DNA from: Leptospiraceae bacterium
GTDB taxonomy: Bacteria > Spirochaetota > Leptospiria > Leptospirales > Leptonemataceae
Direction: 5' to 3'
Assembly (NCBI GenBank): GCA_026005135.1
Contig: BPKM01000004.1
Coordinates: 62,001-126,000 of the forward strand
Length of the DNA: 64,000 nucleotides
The notes below the pieces were generated by a model, which was given only the letters and a program-made list of their open reading frames with translations, was not told the origin of the DNA and did not search any database. Below, in pieces: positions 54,870-64,000 of this stretch (within the stretch, counting starts at the first letter, position 1; every line of letters starts with the position of its first letter). The position numbers were made by a program, and so were the translations under genes.

Positions 54870-54886
54870 GGGGATTCTTTCTCCCT
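54868..54886 (+). terminator. Hairpin after nitronate monooxygenase
   Basis: A 7-bp stem AGGGGGA/TCTCCCT (one G-T pair) with loop TTCTT begins at the stop codon and is followed by a T-rich run broken by A. Likely a terminator. The same structure is repeated at 57580-57598. Confidence 0.6.
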
Positions 54887-55186
54887 ATTTATTTTATTCT
54901 GTTTTTTTTGGCATATATCTATTTTTTTGATAGAAATACTTATAATTCTCAAAAGGACTATTTTTTAATACCTTAGAAAAAATTTTGTTTTAGAACTAGA
55001 AAAAAATTTTCGTAATATACAAAATAAATATTAAATTTGAATTGACATTTCAAAAAGAAATATTTAGTTGTATGTTGAATTATTAAATATAAAATTTATA
55101 AGGGTTGGATGTATATAGTGTAAAATCCTTTGATGGGTTTTGCACAAATAAAAATTAAAAATTTATATAATAAAAGGAGTGTGGAT
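54887..55186 (+). promoter_or_regulatory. Leader/promoter region of the first hydrolase gene
   Basis: About 300 non-coding bases. A TTGACA box at 55042-55047 is followed by ATTTC-AAAAA-GAAAT, a small dyad, and AT-rich sequence; the transcript would have a leader of about 100 bases. AAAGGAG at the end serves the hydrolase ATG. The region is copied at 57599-57898. The third hydrolase gene has a different leader that also has TTGACA. Confidence 0.45.
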
Positions 55187-55789
55187 ATGCGAAAAATTTT
55201 ATATATTTTAATGGTGTTGATTACAACCATCAGCCTATATGCTGGAGAATCCGTGATTTTCGTTCACGGTAGAGGGGGAAGTTGCGGTTCCGGTTATACA
55301 ACAGATGCTGGCAACTACTGGGGTACTGCTAAAGATATTAATACTTCTTTACCAAAATATTTCGTTACCTATGACGGTTATAGCGACCCAAGAACATGGG
55401 GTAGTTGTAGAGCTCAATCCAGTCTCTATAATGTCCTCGAAGCTAAATGCCTTAAATCCCAGGGAAATTATTGCTATATTATCTGCCACAGTGCTGGTTG
55501 TTATGCAACTGAATATTTTATCTCTACAAGAGATGTATCCCGTTATGGTATTAAATTTGTATTCAATTCCAGTAGTGCTGCTGGTGGCTCTGAACTTGCA
55601 AACCTAAAATTCTGGGATAGTGGTAGTATGGATAATGCTTTAAAAACAGGTAATGCAAGAGGTTCTTATAATCATAATAATATGAAAGGTATCCCCTTCT
55701 ATATGCTTGCTGGTTATAAAGGTTGGTGGTATACTGCATGGTATCTTCCAGGAGAAGATGATGGTGAAAAAACGGCATTTCGACAATAA
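55187..55789 (+). pseudogene. Secreted alpha/beta hydrolase, first copy, truncated at duplication junction
   Basis: The first 193 codons of the hydrolase described at 57899 are intact, including the signal peptide, HGRGG and CHSAGC. After EDDG the sequence jumps into the antisense of the MFS gene at 55767 and stops after EKTAFRQ. The candidate catalytic His198 and the whole C-terminal domain are missing, so the product is probably inactive. Silent differences from the second copy cluster in the 5' half. Confidence 0.85.
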
Positions 55790-56576
55790 CTGCCAAAATC
55801 CAGCTTAGATAAACATATTTCATTCCTCCTAATTCTCTATAATAAGCACCAAGATAAAAATCTATTATTTGATAAGAAAAATAATATAAAAATGATAAAA
55901 TAAAAAAAATACTAATATTTGATTGTAAGGATAATTTTATGACGAGTTTAAAATAATAAGGACTTTCTGATTTTCTTTTATCTGGTAATACAAAAAGTGC
56001 AATAAAAAAAGTTATTATATGAACCCATGCTCCCAGCTGTCCTCCACGCGAACCTTCTATCGCTAAGGGTATTTCTGATTTTAAAAAAAATAATTCCAAT
56101 ATAAACATAATAATTTGCATACAAAAAAATCCAAATGTACCAGCAGCTCGACTAATAGAAAAACCTAAATATTGTAGTTCTTCTAATGCTGCAATTTGTA
56201 AAATTTGAATATTTGCAGCAAATAAAAATCTAACTATACCAGAGAAAAGAATTGCTCCATAAAAATTCAAATCAGGTTCAAAAAGCATATATTGCGAAGG
56301 TATTAATAAAAACGAAAATAAATAACCAAAAAACCTTAATCTTTTTGTTTTATCAGACAACCAACCAGATATAAAATATCCAAGAGGATATCCAATTTGA
56401 CCACTTAAAAATATATATTTTGCATCTGCTCCAAAACGTTGAATCATATGGGGGCTTAAAGAAACAAAATACGCACCTAAACCAAAATAACAAAAAAAAT
56501 ATAATAAAAAATAATAGAGGATTTTTTTATTTGAATAAAGATTAAAATTTAATTTTTTGATCCTATTTAAATTCAT
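55767..56576 (-). pseudogene. MFS transporter, second copy, 3'-truncated
   Basis: Copy of the MFS gene at 53028-53864 with the same start. After AVIVEMPFF at 55767 the frame runs into the antisense strand of the first hydrolase and continues for about 67 unrelated residues to 55563. The last four membrane helices are lost. Substitutions relative to the first copy are very few, for example an Ile/Leu change near residue 25. Confidence 0.85.
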
Positions 56577-56642
56577 ATTGACATAAAAATCAATTTTTTT
56601 GATTTAGATATGACCTAAATTTTTTAAAGGGGTAAAAAAACG

Positions 56643-57581
56643 ATGAAAATTCGTACAAAAATTACAGAAATGCTTGGTATTGATTTACCTATAATTGGCG
56701 CTCCTATGTTTTTAGTTTCTTATCCTGATCTTGTTGTTGCTGTTTCGGAAGCAGGTGGAATTGGATGCTTCCCCGCTCTTAATTATAGAACTGTTGATCA
56801 ATTAAGACAGGGATTAGAAGAAATTCGTTCCAGAACAAAAAAACCCATTGGTGTAAATTTGATCTTACATAAAGAACATAATCCTTTTTGGGCGAAACAA
56901 TTTGAAGTTTGTTTAGAATATAAAGTTGAATTAATCATTACAAGCTTAGGATCACCAAGAACCATTATAAACGAAGCAAAATCTGTTGGTGCTAAGGTTT
57001 TTTGTGATGTTACTACATTAAGACATGCTCAAATTGTAGCAAAAGCAGGAGCTGATGCATTAATAGCTGTTTGTCATGGAGCTGGAGGACATGCAGGTAC
57101 TATATCTCCTTACGTATTAATTCCTCAACTTATTGAAGAAACAGGTCTTCCAGTAATTGCAGCTGGAGCGATTAGTACTGGAAAACAAATGGCTGCCTCT
57201 TTAGCTCTTGGTGCAGAAGCAGTTTATGTTGGAACACGTCTTATCGCTACACCAGAAGCACAAGCAAGCGAAGAATATAAACAAATGATTTTAGAATCGA
57301 CAGCAGAAGATTTAATCTATACCGCAGAAATCAGTGGGATTCCAGCAAACTGGCTTAAAAAAAGTGTAGAAAGAGCCAAAATAACAAAACCAAGTACCAT
57401 TGCTGGTAATGCAAGTGATACTGAAATTGAAAAAGAATATAAACGCTGGAAAGATATATGGTCAGCAGGTCAGGGTATTACCCAGATTAAAGAAATAAAA
57501 CCAGCAAGAGAAATTGTTCAGGGAATGGCAAAAGAATATTTAGAAATAATCGAAAAATTACCACGCGAAGAGAAAAATTAG
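56643..57581 (+). CDS. Nitronate monooxygenase, second copy
   Basis: A 312-residue protein identical in sequence to the copy at 53931-54869; a silent change (GGA to GGT near the end) was seen at DNA level. It has the same ribosome-binding site, dyad and terminator hairpin as the first copy, so both should be expressed and the gene dose is doubled. Confidence 0.9.
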   Translation: MKIRTKITEMLGIDLPIIGAPMFLVSYPDLVVAVSEAGGIGCFPALNYRTVDQLRQGLEEIRSRTKKPIGVNLILHKEHNPFWAKQFEVCLEYKVELIITSLGSPRTIINEAKSVGAKVFCDVTTLRHAQIVAKAGADALIAVCHGAGGHAGTISPYVLIPQLIEETGLPVIAAGAISTGKQMAASLALGAEAVYVGTRLIATPEAQASEEYKQMILESTAEDLIYTAEISGIPANWLKKSVERAKITKPSTIAGNASDTEIEKEYKRWKDIWSAGQGITQIKEIKPAREIVQGMAKEYLEIIEKLPREEKN

Positions 57582-57898
57582 GGGGATTCTTTCTCCCTAT
57601 TTATTTTATTCTGTTTTTTTTTGCATATATCTATTTTTTTGATAGAAATACTTATAATTCTCAAAAGGACTATTTTTTAATACCTTAGAAAAAATTTTGT
57701 TTTAGAACTAGAAAAAAATTTTCGTAATATACAAAATAAATATTAAATTTGAATTGACATTTCAAAAAGAAATATTTAGTTGTATGTTGAATTATTAAAT
57801 ATAAAATTTATAAGGGTTGGATGTATATAGTGTAAAATCCTTTGATGGGTTTTGCACAAATAAAAATTAAAAATTTATATAATAAAAGGAGTGTGGAT

Positions 57899-58714
57899 AT
57901 GCGAAAACTTTTATATATTTTAATGGTGTTGATTACAACCATCAGCCTATATGCTGGAGAATCCGTGATTTTCGTTCACGGTAGAGGGGGAAGTTGCGGT
58001 TCTGGATATACTACTGATGCTGGCAACTACTGGGGTACTGCTAAAGATATTAATACTTCTTTACCAAAATATTTCGTAACCTATGACGGTTATAGCGACC
58101 CAAGAACATGGGGTAGTTGTAGAGCTCAATCCAGCCTCTATAATGTCCTCGAAGCTAAATGCCTTAAATCCCAGGGAAATTATTGCTATATTATCTGCCA
58201 CAGTGCTGGTTGTTATGCAACTGAATATTTTATCTCTACAAGAGATGTATCCCGTTATGGTATTAAATTTGTATTCAATTCCAGTAGTGCTGCTGGTGGC
58301 TCTGAACTTGCAAACCTAAAATTCTGGGATAGTGGTAGTATGGATAATGCTTTAAAAACAGGTAATGCAAGAGGTTCTTATAATCATAATAATATGAAAG
58401 GTATCCCCTTCTATATGCTTGCTGGTTATAAAGGTTGGTGGTATACTGCATGGTATCTTCCAGGAGAAGATGATGGTGCAGTCTCTTTCCATAGTACCTG
58501 CGGAATCAATACTACAGGAAGTTATAGTAATTGTGCATCTGGAACACGATATAGCTATCATTATATCTGGTATGGTAGAAGCTCCAGTAGTAGCTGGAAT
58601 AGTTCTAAAAATGGCTATTATAGACAACATTCTGGCGATGGAAGCGATGCAATCAATACCGCTACTAAGCAAGAATGGAATGCTTGCAAAAGCTTAGGCT
58701 TAGGATGTAAATAG
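57899..58714 (+). CDS. Secreted alpha/beta hydrolase (lipase-like), full-length copy
   Basis: A 271-residue exported protein. Signal peptide 1-20 (cleaved near LYAGES). VIFVHGRGGSCGSG gives the HG oxyanion region (27-31), and CHSAGC (100-105) is the nucleophile elbow with Ser102. Acidic residues 190-192 and His198 (EDDGAVSFHS) are candidates for the triad. Eight or more cysteines suggest disulfides. The C-terminal part is rich in serine and ends in GLGCK. It is probably a secreted lipase or esterase; the substrate is unknown. The start is set by AAAGGAG seven bases before the ATG; upstream open frame to 57842 is ignored. It is flanked by two damaged copies. Confidence 0.82.
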   Translation: MRKLLYILMVLITTISLYAGESVIFVHGRGGSCGSGYTTDAGNYWGTAKDINTSLPKYFVTYDGYSDPRTWGSCRAQSSLYNVLEAKCLKSQGNYCYIICHSAGCYATEYFISTRDVSRYGIKFVFNSSSAAGGSELANLKFWDSGSMDNALKTGNARGSYNHNNMKGIPFYMLAGYKGWWYTAWYLPGEDDGAVSFHSTCGINTTGSYSNCASGTRYSYHYIWYGRSSSSSWNSSKNGYYRQHSGDGSDAINTATKQEWNACKSLGLGCK

Positions 58715-58764
58715 TAATAATTTTGTTTCTTTAATCAAGAAGAACAAAATTATCCTCCCTTTTT

Positions 58765-58794
58765 AGCCAGAGGTAATGCCTCTGGCTCTTTTTT
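58765..58794 (+). terminator. Rho-independent terminator after the full-length hydrolase
   Basis: A perfect 9-bp stem AGCCAGAGG/CCTCTGGCT with loop TAATG, then six T. A second inverted repeat (ATAATTTTGTT with AACAAAATTAT, 58716-58753) precedes it. From 58795 to 59029 the sequence is AT-rich with a TTGACA box near 58907 and the ribosome-binding site of the third hydrolase. Confidence 0.9.
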
Positions 58795-59029
58795 ATTTAT
58801 AGCTTTTCCATATAGTTTAAAAATCACCTTTAATAAGATAAGGATTAAAATATAATACTTTATTTTTTTAACACTTAAAAAAAATTTAAGACAATTGTTT
58901 TTCGAATTGACATTTTTAAAAAAAATTAATTAATTGAATATTGTATAATTGAATAACGAATTAAATAAAAAATATAAGTAATGGGTTATTGGCGGGCGGG
59001 AAAAAAAACTATATATAAGGAGTGTGGAT

Positions 59030-59846
59030 ATGCGAAAACTTTTATATATTTTAATGGCGCTGATAACAACTATCAGCTTATATGCTGGGGAATCCGTGAT
59101 TTTCGTTCACGGTAGAGGGGGAAGTTGCGGTTCTGGATATACTACTGATGCTGGCAACTACTGGGGAACTGCTAAAAACATTAATACTTCTTTACCTAAA
59201 TATTTCGTAACCTATGACGGTTATAGCGACCCAAGAACATGGGGTAGTTGTAGAGCTCAATCCAGCCTCTATAATGTCCTCGAAGCTAAATGTAGAAAAG
59301 ATAGAGGACAATATTGTTATCTTATCTGCCACAGTGCTGGTTGTTATGCAACTGAATATTTTATCTCTACAAGAGATGTATCCCGTTATGGTATTAAATT
59401 TGTATTTAATTCCAGTAGTGCTGCTGGTGGCTCTGAACTTGCAAACCTAAAATTCTGGGATAGTGGTGGTATGGATGGATGCACTTAAAACAGGAAATGC
59501 AAGAGGTTCTTATAATCATAATAATATGAAAGGTATCCCCTTCTATATGCTCGCTGGTTATAAAGGTTGGTGGTATACTGCATGGTATCTTCCAGGAGAA
59601 GATGATGGTGCAGTCTCTTTCCATAGTACCTGCGGAATTAATACTACAGGAAGTTATAGTAATTGTGCATCTGGAACACGATATAGCTATCATTATATCT
59701 GGTATGGTAGAAGCTCCAGTAGTAGCTGGAATAGTTCTAAAAATGGCTATTATAGACAACATTCTGGCGATGGAAGCGATGCAATCAATACCGCTACTAA
59801 GCAAGAATGGAATGCTTGCAAAAGCTTAGGCTTAGGTTGTAAATAA
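59030..59846 (+). pseudogene. Secreted alpha/beta hydrolase, third copy, frameshifted by a 4-base repeat
   Basis: A third hydrolase gene, more diverged than the tandem pair (for example RKDRGQYCYL replaces LKSQGNYCYI). The signal peptide, HGRGG and CHSAGC are intact. At about 59468-59480 the sequence reads ATGGATGGATGC; one extra 4-base unit shifts the frame and ends translation at GGMDGCT (59488). With one unit fewer the frame reads GGMDALKTGNARG and continues to the normal end at 59846. It may be a simple mutation or a slippage switch. Upstream and downstream non-coding DNA differs from the other copies, so it is older. Confidence 0.82.
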
Positions 59847-59877
59847 ATTATAGAAATTATAATATACCCCCTTATAA

Positions 59878-59909
59878 ACCGATGGGTCTAATCCCCATCG
59901 GTAACTTTT
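59878..59909 (+). terminator. Terminator after the third hydrolase
   Basis: A perfect 9-bp stem ACCGATGGG/CCCATCGGT with a 7-base loop, followed by AAC and TTTTATT. The T run is short, but the stem is strong. Confidence 0.75.
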
Positions 59910-59958
59910 ATTATAATATATTATAAATCAAAATAAAAAATAAAAAAAGGAATTTCTT

Positions 59959-61233
59959 ATGAAAAAAGAAGCAAAGTTTTTTATAATCATTACAATATCC
60001 ATTATTATATTTATTGGAATTATTATTTATTTATTAATTAAATCACCAGAAGAGACAACAAAACAAGAATCCATTCGTAAAAATTTACCTTTTGAATTTT
60101 TCGAAGATAAACCTCAATTTTTAACACCAGAACAATTAGATCAAATTATAAAAGAAAAAGGAATGTCAGATGAAGCTTTACAAGAAATATATAAAGATTA
60201 TTATAAATATCCTCATTTTTCTCGTCCTTTAAATAAAAATATGGTCGATTTAATAAATCCATGGTTTGTAGAAGCACAACCTTTACCTGTTATATTAAAC
60301 CCTGTCTTAAAAAACGAAAAAAGCCTACAAGAATATATAGAAAAATTAAAGCAAGAAGGAAAATCAGAAGAAGAAATTCGTGAACTTATAGAAGAAGAAT
60401 TTAAAAATTATCCTTTATTTGTTTTTCAACTCAATCGCCATACTCTTACTTATGGAGACACAATAATTGGCACTCTTAAAATTACAGATAATAAAGGAAA
60501 TATATTAAGTTATGATATAATAGAAGCAAGTATTTATTCTGATCCTCATTTTGGAAATATTCGAATTGCTACTCCAGAATTTAATGATGCAGGCATTTCC
60601 CCAGACGAAAAAGAAGATCAAATTTATACATTTAGCTGGAAAATTCCTTCTCAGGATAAAAAGTACTGGGGGGATTTATCTTTAAAAGTAAAAGTGCGTT
60701 TAGAGAATACAGGTAAAGAAATAGAATTAGAACGTGGATTTTATTCCAGTCCTTTTGTAATTGCTGAATTTTTAGATCAATTTGATGAAGAATTAAAAGA
60801 TGGTCATTTGATTATTACAGCCTATTTAGATGTAAAAAAAGAATGTGAATATCATATCCAGGCAAATCTATTTTCGGTAGAATTTGATGAACCATCTCAT
60901 TGGGTAACTTATAAAAAAATTCTTAAAGCGGGTATTCATAAAATCCCCTTTACATTCTGGGGTAAAATCTTTCGTGATAAAGGTTTAGAAGGTCATTTTG
61001 TATTAAAAGATCTTCGTGGGTATTGCGAAAATTTACCTTTCCCTGCAAGTTGGTTTGATGATCCTTCTAAAGTAGATCAAATCGTAAATGCAAAACCAAA
61101 AGAAGAACCTTTATTCTTTTATATACCATATACTAATTTAACATATAAAACAAAACGATATTATAAATTGAATGATTTTTCTGATGAAGAATGGGATTCC
61201 GAAGAAAAAAGAGAAAAATTGGGTTCCTTATGA
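59959..61233 (+). CDS. Membrane-anchored protein of unknown function
   Basis: A 424-residue protein with one N-terminal membrane segment (about residues 6-27) and a large periplasmic part. That part has a helical region (LTPEQLDQIIKEKGMSDEALQEIYKDYYKYP; SLQEYIEKLKQEGKSEEEIRELIEEE), then beta-sandwich-like domains (LNRHTLTYGDTIIGTLKITDNKGN; HLIITAYLDVKKECEYHIQANLFS) and a C-terminal block with GYCENLPFPASWFDDPSKVDQI. The beta domains look like those of choice-of-anchor proteins, but I do not recognise the family. AAAGG precedes the ATG. It overlaps the next gene by four bases and forms an operon with it. Confidence 0.7.
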   Translation: MKKEAKFFIIITISIIIFIGIIIYLLIKSPEETTKQESIRKNLPFEFFEDKPQFLTPEQLDQIIKEKGMSDEALQEIYKDYYKYPHFSRPLNKNMVDLINPWFVEAQPLPVILNPVLKNEKSLQEYIEKLKQEGKSEEEIRELIEEEFKNYPLFVFQLNRHTLTYGDTIIGTLKITDNKGNILSYDIIEASIYSDPHFGNIRIATPEFNDAGISPDEKEDQIYTFSWKIPSQDKKYWGDLSLKVKVRLENTGKEIELERGFYSSPFVIAEFLDQFDEELKDGHLIITAYLDVKKECEYHIQANLFSVEFDEPSHWVTYKKILKAGIHKIPFTFWGKIFRDKGLEGHFVLKDLRGYCENLPFPASWFDDPSKVDQIVNAKPKEEPLFFYIPYTNLTYKTKRYYKLNDFSDEEWDSEEKREKLGSL

Positions 61234-62105
61234 TGAAAAAAATCTTATATTTTTTATGTATTTTATTATATATTAATTGTAATATGCTTTTTTACAAAAA
61301 AAACGAGCCAGAACCTTATCTTTCTTTTATTAAAGACAATTATTTTGGAGAAATTCTTTTAAAGTGGGAAGAAAAACTTCCCCATCCTTTATCTGGAACA
61401 ACTCTTAAACGTAATTACGAAACAGAAATTTCTATCATTCAATTTCAGAATATTAAAAATGCGATTTCGAAAAAGATTTTAAAATCCTTAACATTTAAAA
61501 ACTGGATATTACCAGAATCTATTTATGTATTATCAATTGAACCTATATCTTTAATTTTCTTTTATGGAGAAAAGCCAGAAGATTATGGAATAAAGAAAAG
61601 TTTAGGCTATTACTACGAAGAAAAATCAGAATATAATCAGTTGATAAATACAGCAAATTTATTTTCACTGGATAATATTAAATTTTTCTTACCTTCTCCC
61701 GATCGAAATTTTATATTTATGTTAACCTATAATGATAAAATTCAAGTTTATCAAATTAATCAAAATCATTTGATTTTACAAAAGGAGGTTTCTTTACCTT
61801 TTCGTATTTCTGATGAACGATTTATTAGCTGGGATCCAGAAAATTATAAAGGTGTTTATATTTATAATAATGATCAAATTTATCTCTATGATATAAATAA
61901 AAATAATATTAATATTGCAAAAAAATTCCCGGAGTGTATTATTCCGGGAACATCATTCGGAGGTAATATAGATTCTATTGGAAATCAATATCTTTATGAT
62001 AGAGAAAAAAAACAATATTATGTTATTTCTTTAAAATATTATCAAAATTTTTATAAAAAGAAATTGATAGATAACCCCCATAAGATAAGATTTAGTTGTT
62101 ATTAA
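61230..62105 (+). CDS. Hypothetical lipoprotein, coupled to the upstream membrane protein
   Basis: About 291 residues with a signal segment and lipobox YINC (MMKKILYFLCILLYINC). The mature part has repeating strands (NFIFMLTYNDKIQVYQINQNHLILQKE; GVYIYNNDQIYLYDINKNNINIAKKF), consistent with a small beta-propeller. The frame is open upstream to 61191, but ATGATG at 61230 overlaps the stop of the previous gene and is the likely start. It converges with the beta-glucosidase gene; both stops are adjacent. Function unknown. Confidence 0.72.
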   Translation: MMKKILYFLCILLYINCNMLFYKKNEPEPYLSFIKDNYFGEILLKWEEKLPHPLSGTTLKRNYETEISIIQFQNIKNAISKKILKSLTFKNWILPESIYVLSIEPISLIFFYGEKPEDYGIKKSLGYYYEEKSEYNQLINTANLFSLDNIKFFLPSPDRNFIFMLTYNDKIQVYQINQNHLILQKEVSLPFRISDERFISWDPENYKGVYIYNNDQIYLYDINKNNINIAKKFPECIIPGTSFGGNIDSIGNQYLYDREKKQYYVISLKYYQNFYKKKLIDNPHKIRFSCY

Positions 62106-63515
<1,410 letters not shown>

Positions 63516-63604
63516 TTATTAAGTCAAATCATTCGATAAAATTTTTAATTATATTAGAATTTTTTTGCAACTAATAATGGAATTTAGTTTCATACTTTAT
63601 AGTA

Positions 63605-64000
63605 TGAAAAAATATCGTTTTTATTTAATTAAACCTTCTCTATATGATGATGAAGGTTATGTAATTCGTTTTAGTAGAGGTGTATTACCATCAAATACAC
63701 TAACTGTTTTGTATGGGTTATTAGATCACTATTTAAATGAATTAAAACAAGAATATTCTTATGAATATCAAATCGAAATATATGACGAAATTGTTGATAA
63801 AATTAATCCAAAGAAATTTTATAAAAAAACTTTAAAAAATAATGAACAGGGTATTGTTTTTTTAGCTGGTGTTCAATCCAATCAATTCAGTAGAGCCACA
63901 GATTTAGCAATACAATTTCAGAAATTAGGATTTAAAGTTTTTGTGGGTGGATTCCATATTAGTGGTATTCTTTCCGTATTTGGTAAACCTGATCATAGCT
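63605..64000 (+). CDS. Probable B12-binding radical SAM protein, N-terminal part (runs off the window)
   Basis: An open frame of 132 codons from ATG 63605 to the window edge with no stop. It begins MKKYRFYLIKPSLYDDEGYVIRFSRGVLPSNTL and continues with AGVQSNQFSRATDLAIQFQKLGFKVFVGGFHISG, the pattern of a cobalamin-binding domain at the start of B12-dependent radical SAM proteins (the loop G-V-Q-x-N-Q and VxVGGxHxS). The radical SAM core lies beyond the window, so the class is inferred. The small space after the divergent beta-glucosidase gene holds the promoter. Confidence 0.7.

Larger units (their letters stand above)
53055..55766 (+). repeat. Tandem duplication, left unit (2712 bp)
   Basis: The segment from the six A before CGGCATTTCG to GATGATGGTG is repeated head to tail at 55767-58478 with only scattered differences, at a constant offset of 2712. 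It includes the 5' two thirds of the MFS gene, the whole nitronate monooxygenase gene and the first 193 codons of the hydrolase gene. Confidence 0.95.
55767..58478 (+). repeat. Tandem duplication, right unit (2712 bp)
   Basis: Second unit of the exact head-to-tail duplication. The junction reads GATGATGGTG followed by AAAAAACGGCATTTCG. At the right end the hydrolase gene continues normally into CAGTCTCTTTCC, so this unit keeps the only full-length hydrolase of the pair. Confidence 0.95.

Noticed and set aside
55563..55766. The open frame continuing from the second MFS copy into about 67 extra residues
   Set aside because: It is antisense to the first hydrolase gene and created by the duplication junction; no independent coding signal.
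58352..58672. Long antisense frames over the hydrolase genes (also 59406-59804) and alternative plus frames
   Set aside because: They recur in each copy only because the hydrolase recurs; composition is rich in Ile, Ser, Thr and Cys as expected for the shadow of a Gly/Ser/Tyr-rich gene.

Overview
The window comes from a very AT-rich Gram-negative bacterium. Evidence for an outer membrane is an LptD-type LPS assembly protein, an AsmA-like envelope protein and many short lipoproteins with lipoboxes. A DUF1564-like gene at the left edge (with a decayed copy at 35.1-35.4 kb), the lipoprotein style and the RsbU/GAF signalling proteins suggest a spirochaete, possibly a Leptospirales relative. That placement is inference. 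No rRNA, tRNA or CRISPR array was seen.

Layout. 0-10 kb is housekeeping: acyl-CoA dehydrogenase, CNNM/CBS membrane protein, methionine aminopeptidase, DoxX, DNA polymerase I and a zinc alcohol dehydrogenase. 10-15.2 kb is a scarred accessory region: a decayed IS630 transposase between two direct repeats of about 140 bp, a desaturase plus acyltransferase lipid operon, a 5'-truncated IS30, and a restriction-modification pair. 15.2-18.7 kb has three tandem DUF29 genes downstream of a fused ArsS-ArsM arsenosugar ORF. 18.8-28.6 kb holds an outer-membrane-like protein, NikR, an MFS transporter, a two-CxxC disulfide oxidoreductase behind a perfect 13-bp dyad, Uma2, MsrA, a GAF-GAF-sigma54 activator and a peptide-binding lipoprotein. 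28.8-41 kb holds an RsbU phosphatase-Amt operon with a candidate sigma-54 promoter, LptD, a sugar-phosphate transferase, small lipoproteins, TrmB, an MBL hydrolase and a candidate small RNA. 41.1-52.6 kb is one minus-strand block: a broken AsmA-like gene, a lipoprotein and a lipoprotein of about 2630 residues. 52.6-59.9 kb contains an exact 2712-bp tandem duplication (MFS, nitronate monooxygenase, secreted hydrolase) plus a third hydrolase copy. The end carries two envelope proteins, a GH1 beta-glucosidase and the start of a possible B12-binding radical SAM protein.

The most striking object is at 13391-14997. A DNA methyltransferase and endonuclease pair sits in a unit with the architecture of an integron gene cassette: the 5' end starts TTATACGCC after a G, and an attC-like site closes the 3' end. 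Its 10-base R'' box is the exact complement of the R' box that forms when the unit circularises. The unit interrupts the C-terminal part of a sirtuin gene at G|TT, and removing it restores the sirtuin frame exactly. No integron integrase is in the window, so this looks like a cassette at a secondary site. The 5' part of the same sirtuin was separately replaced by an IS30 element.

Several genes are broken by single-base shifts (ArsS start, AsmA-like gene, MFS, a small envelope gene). These could be real decay or residual sequencing errors, and this is stated for each.
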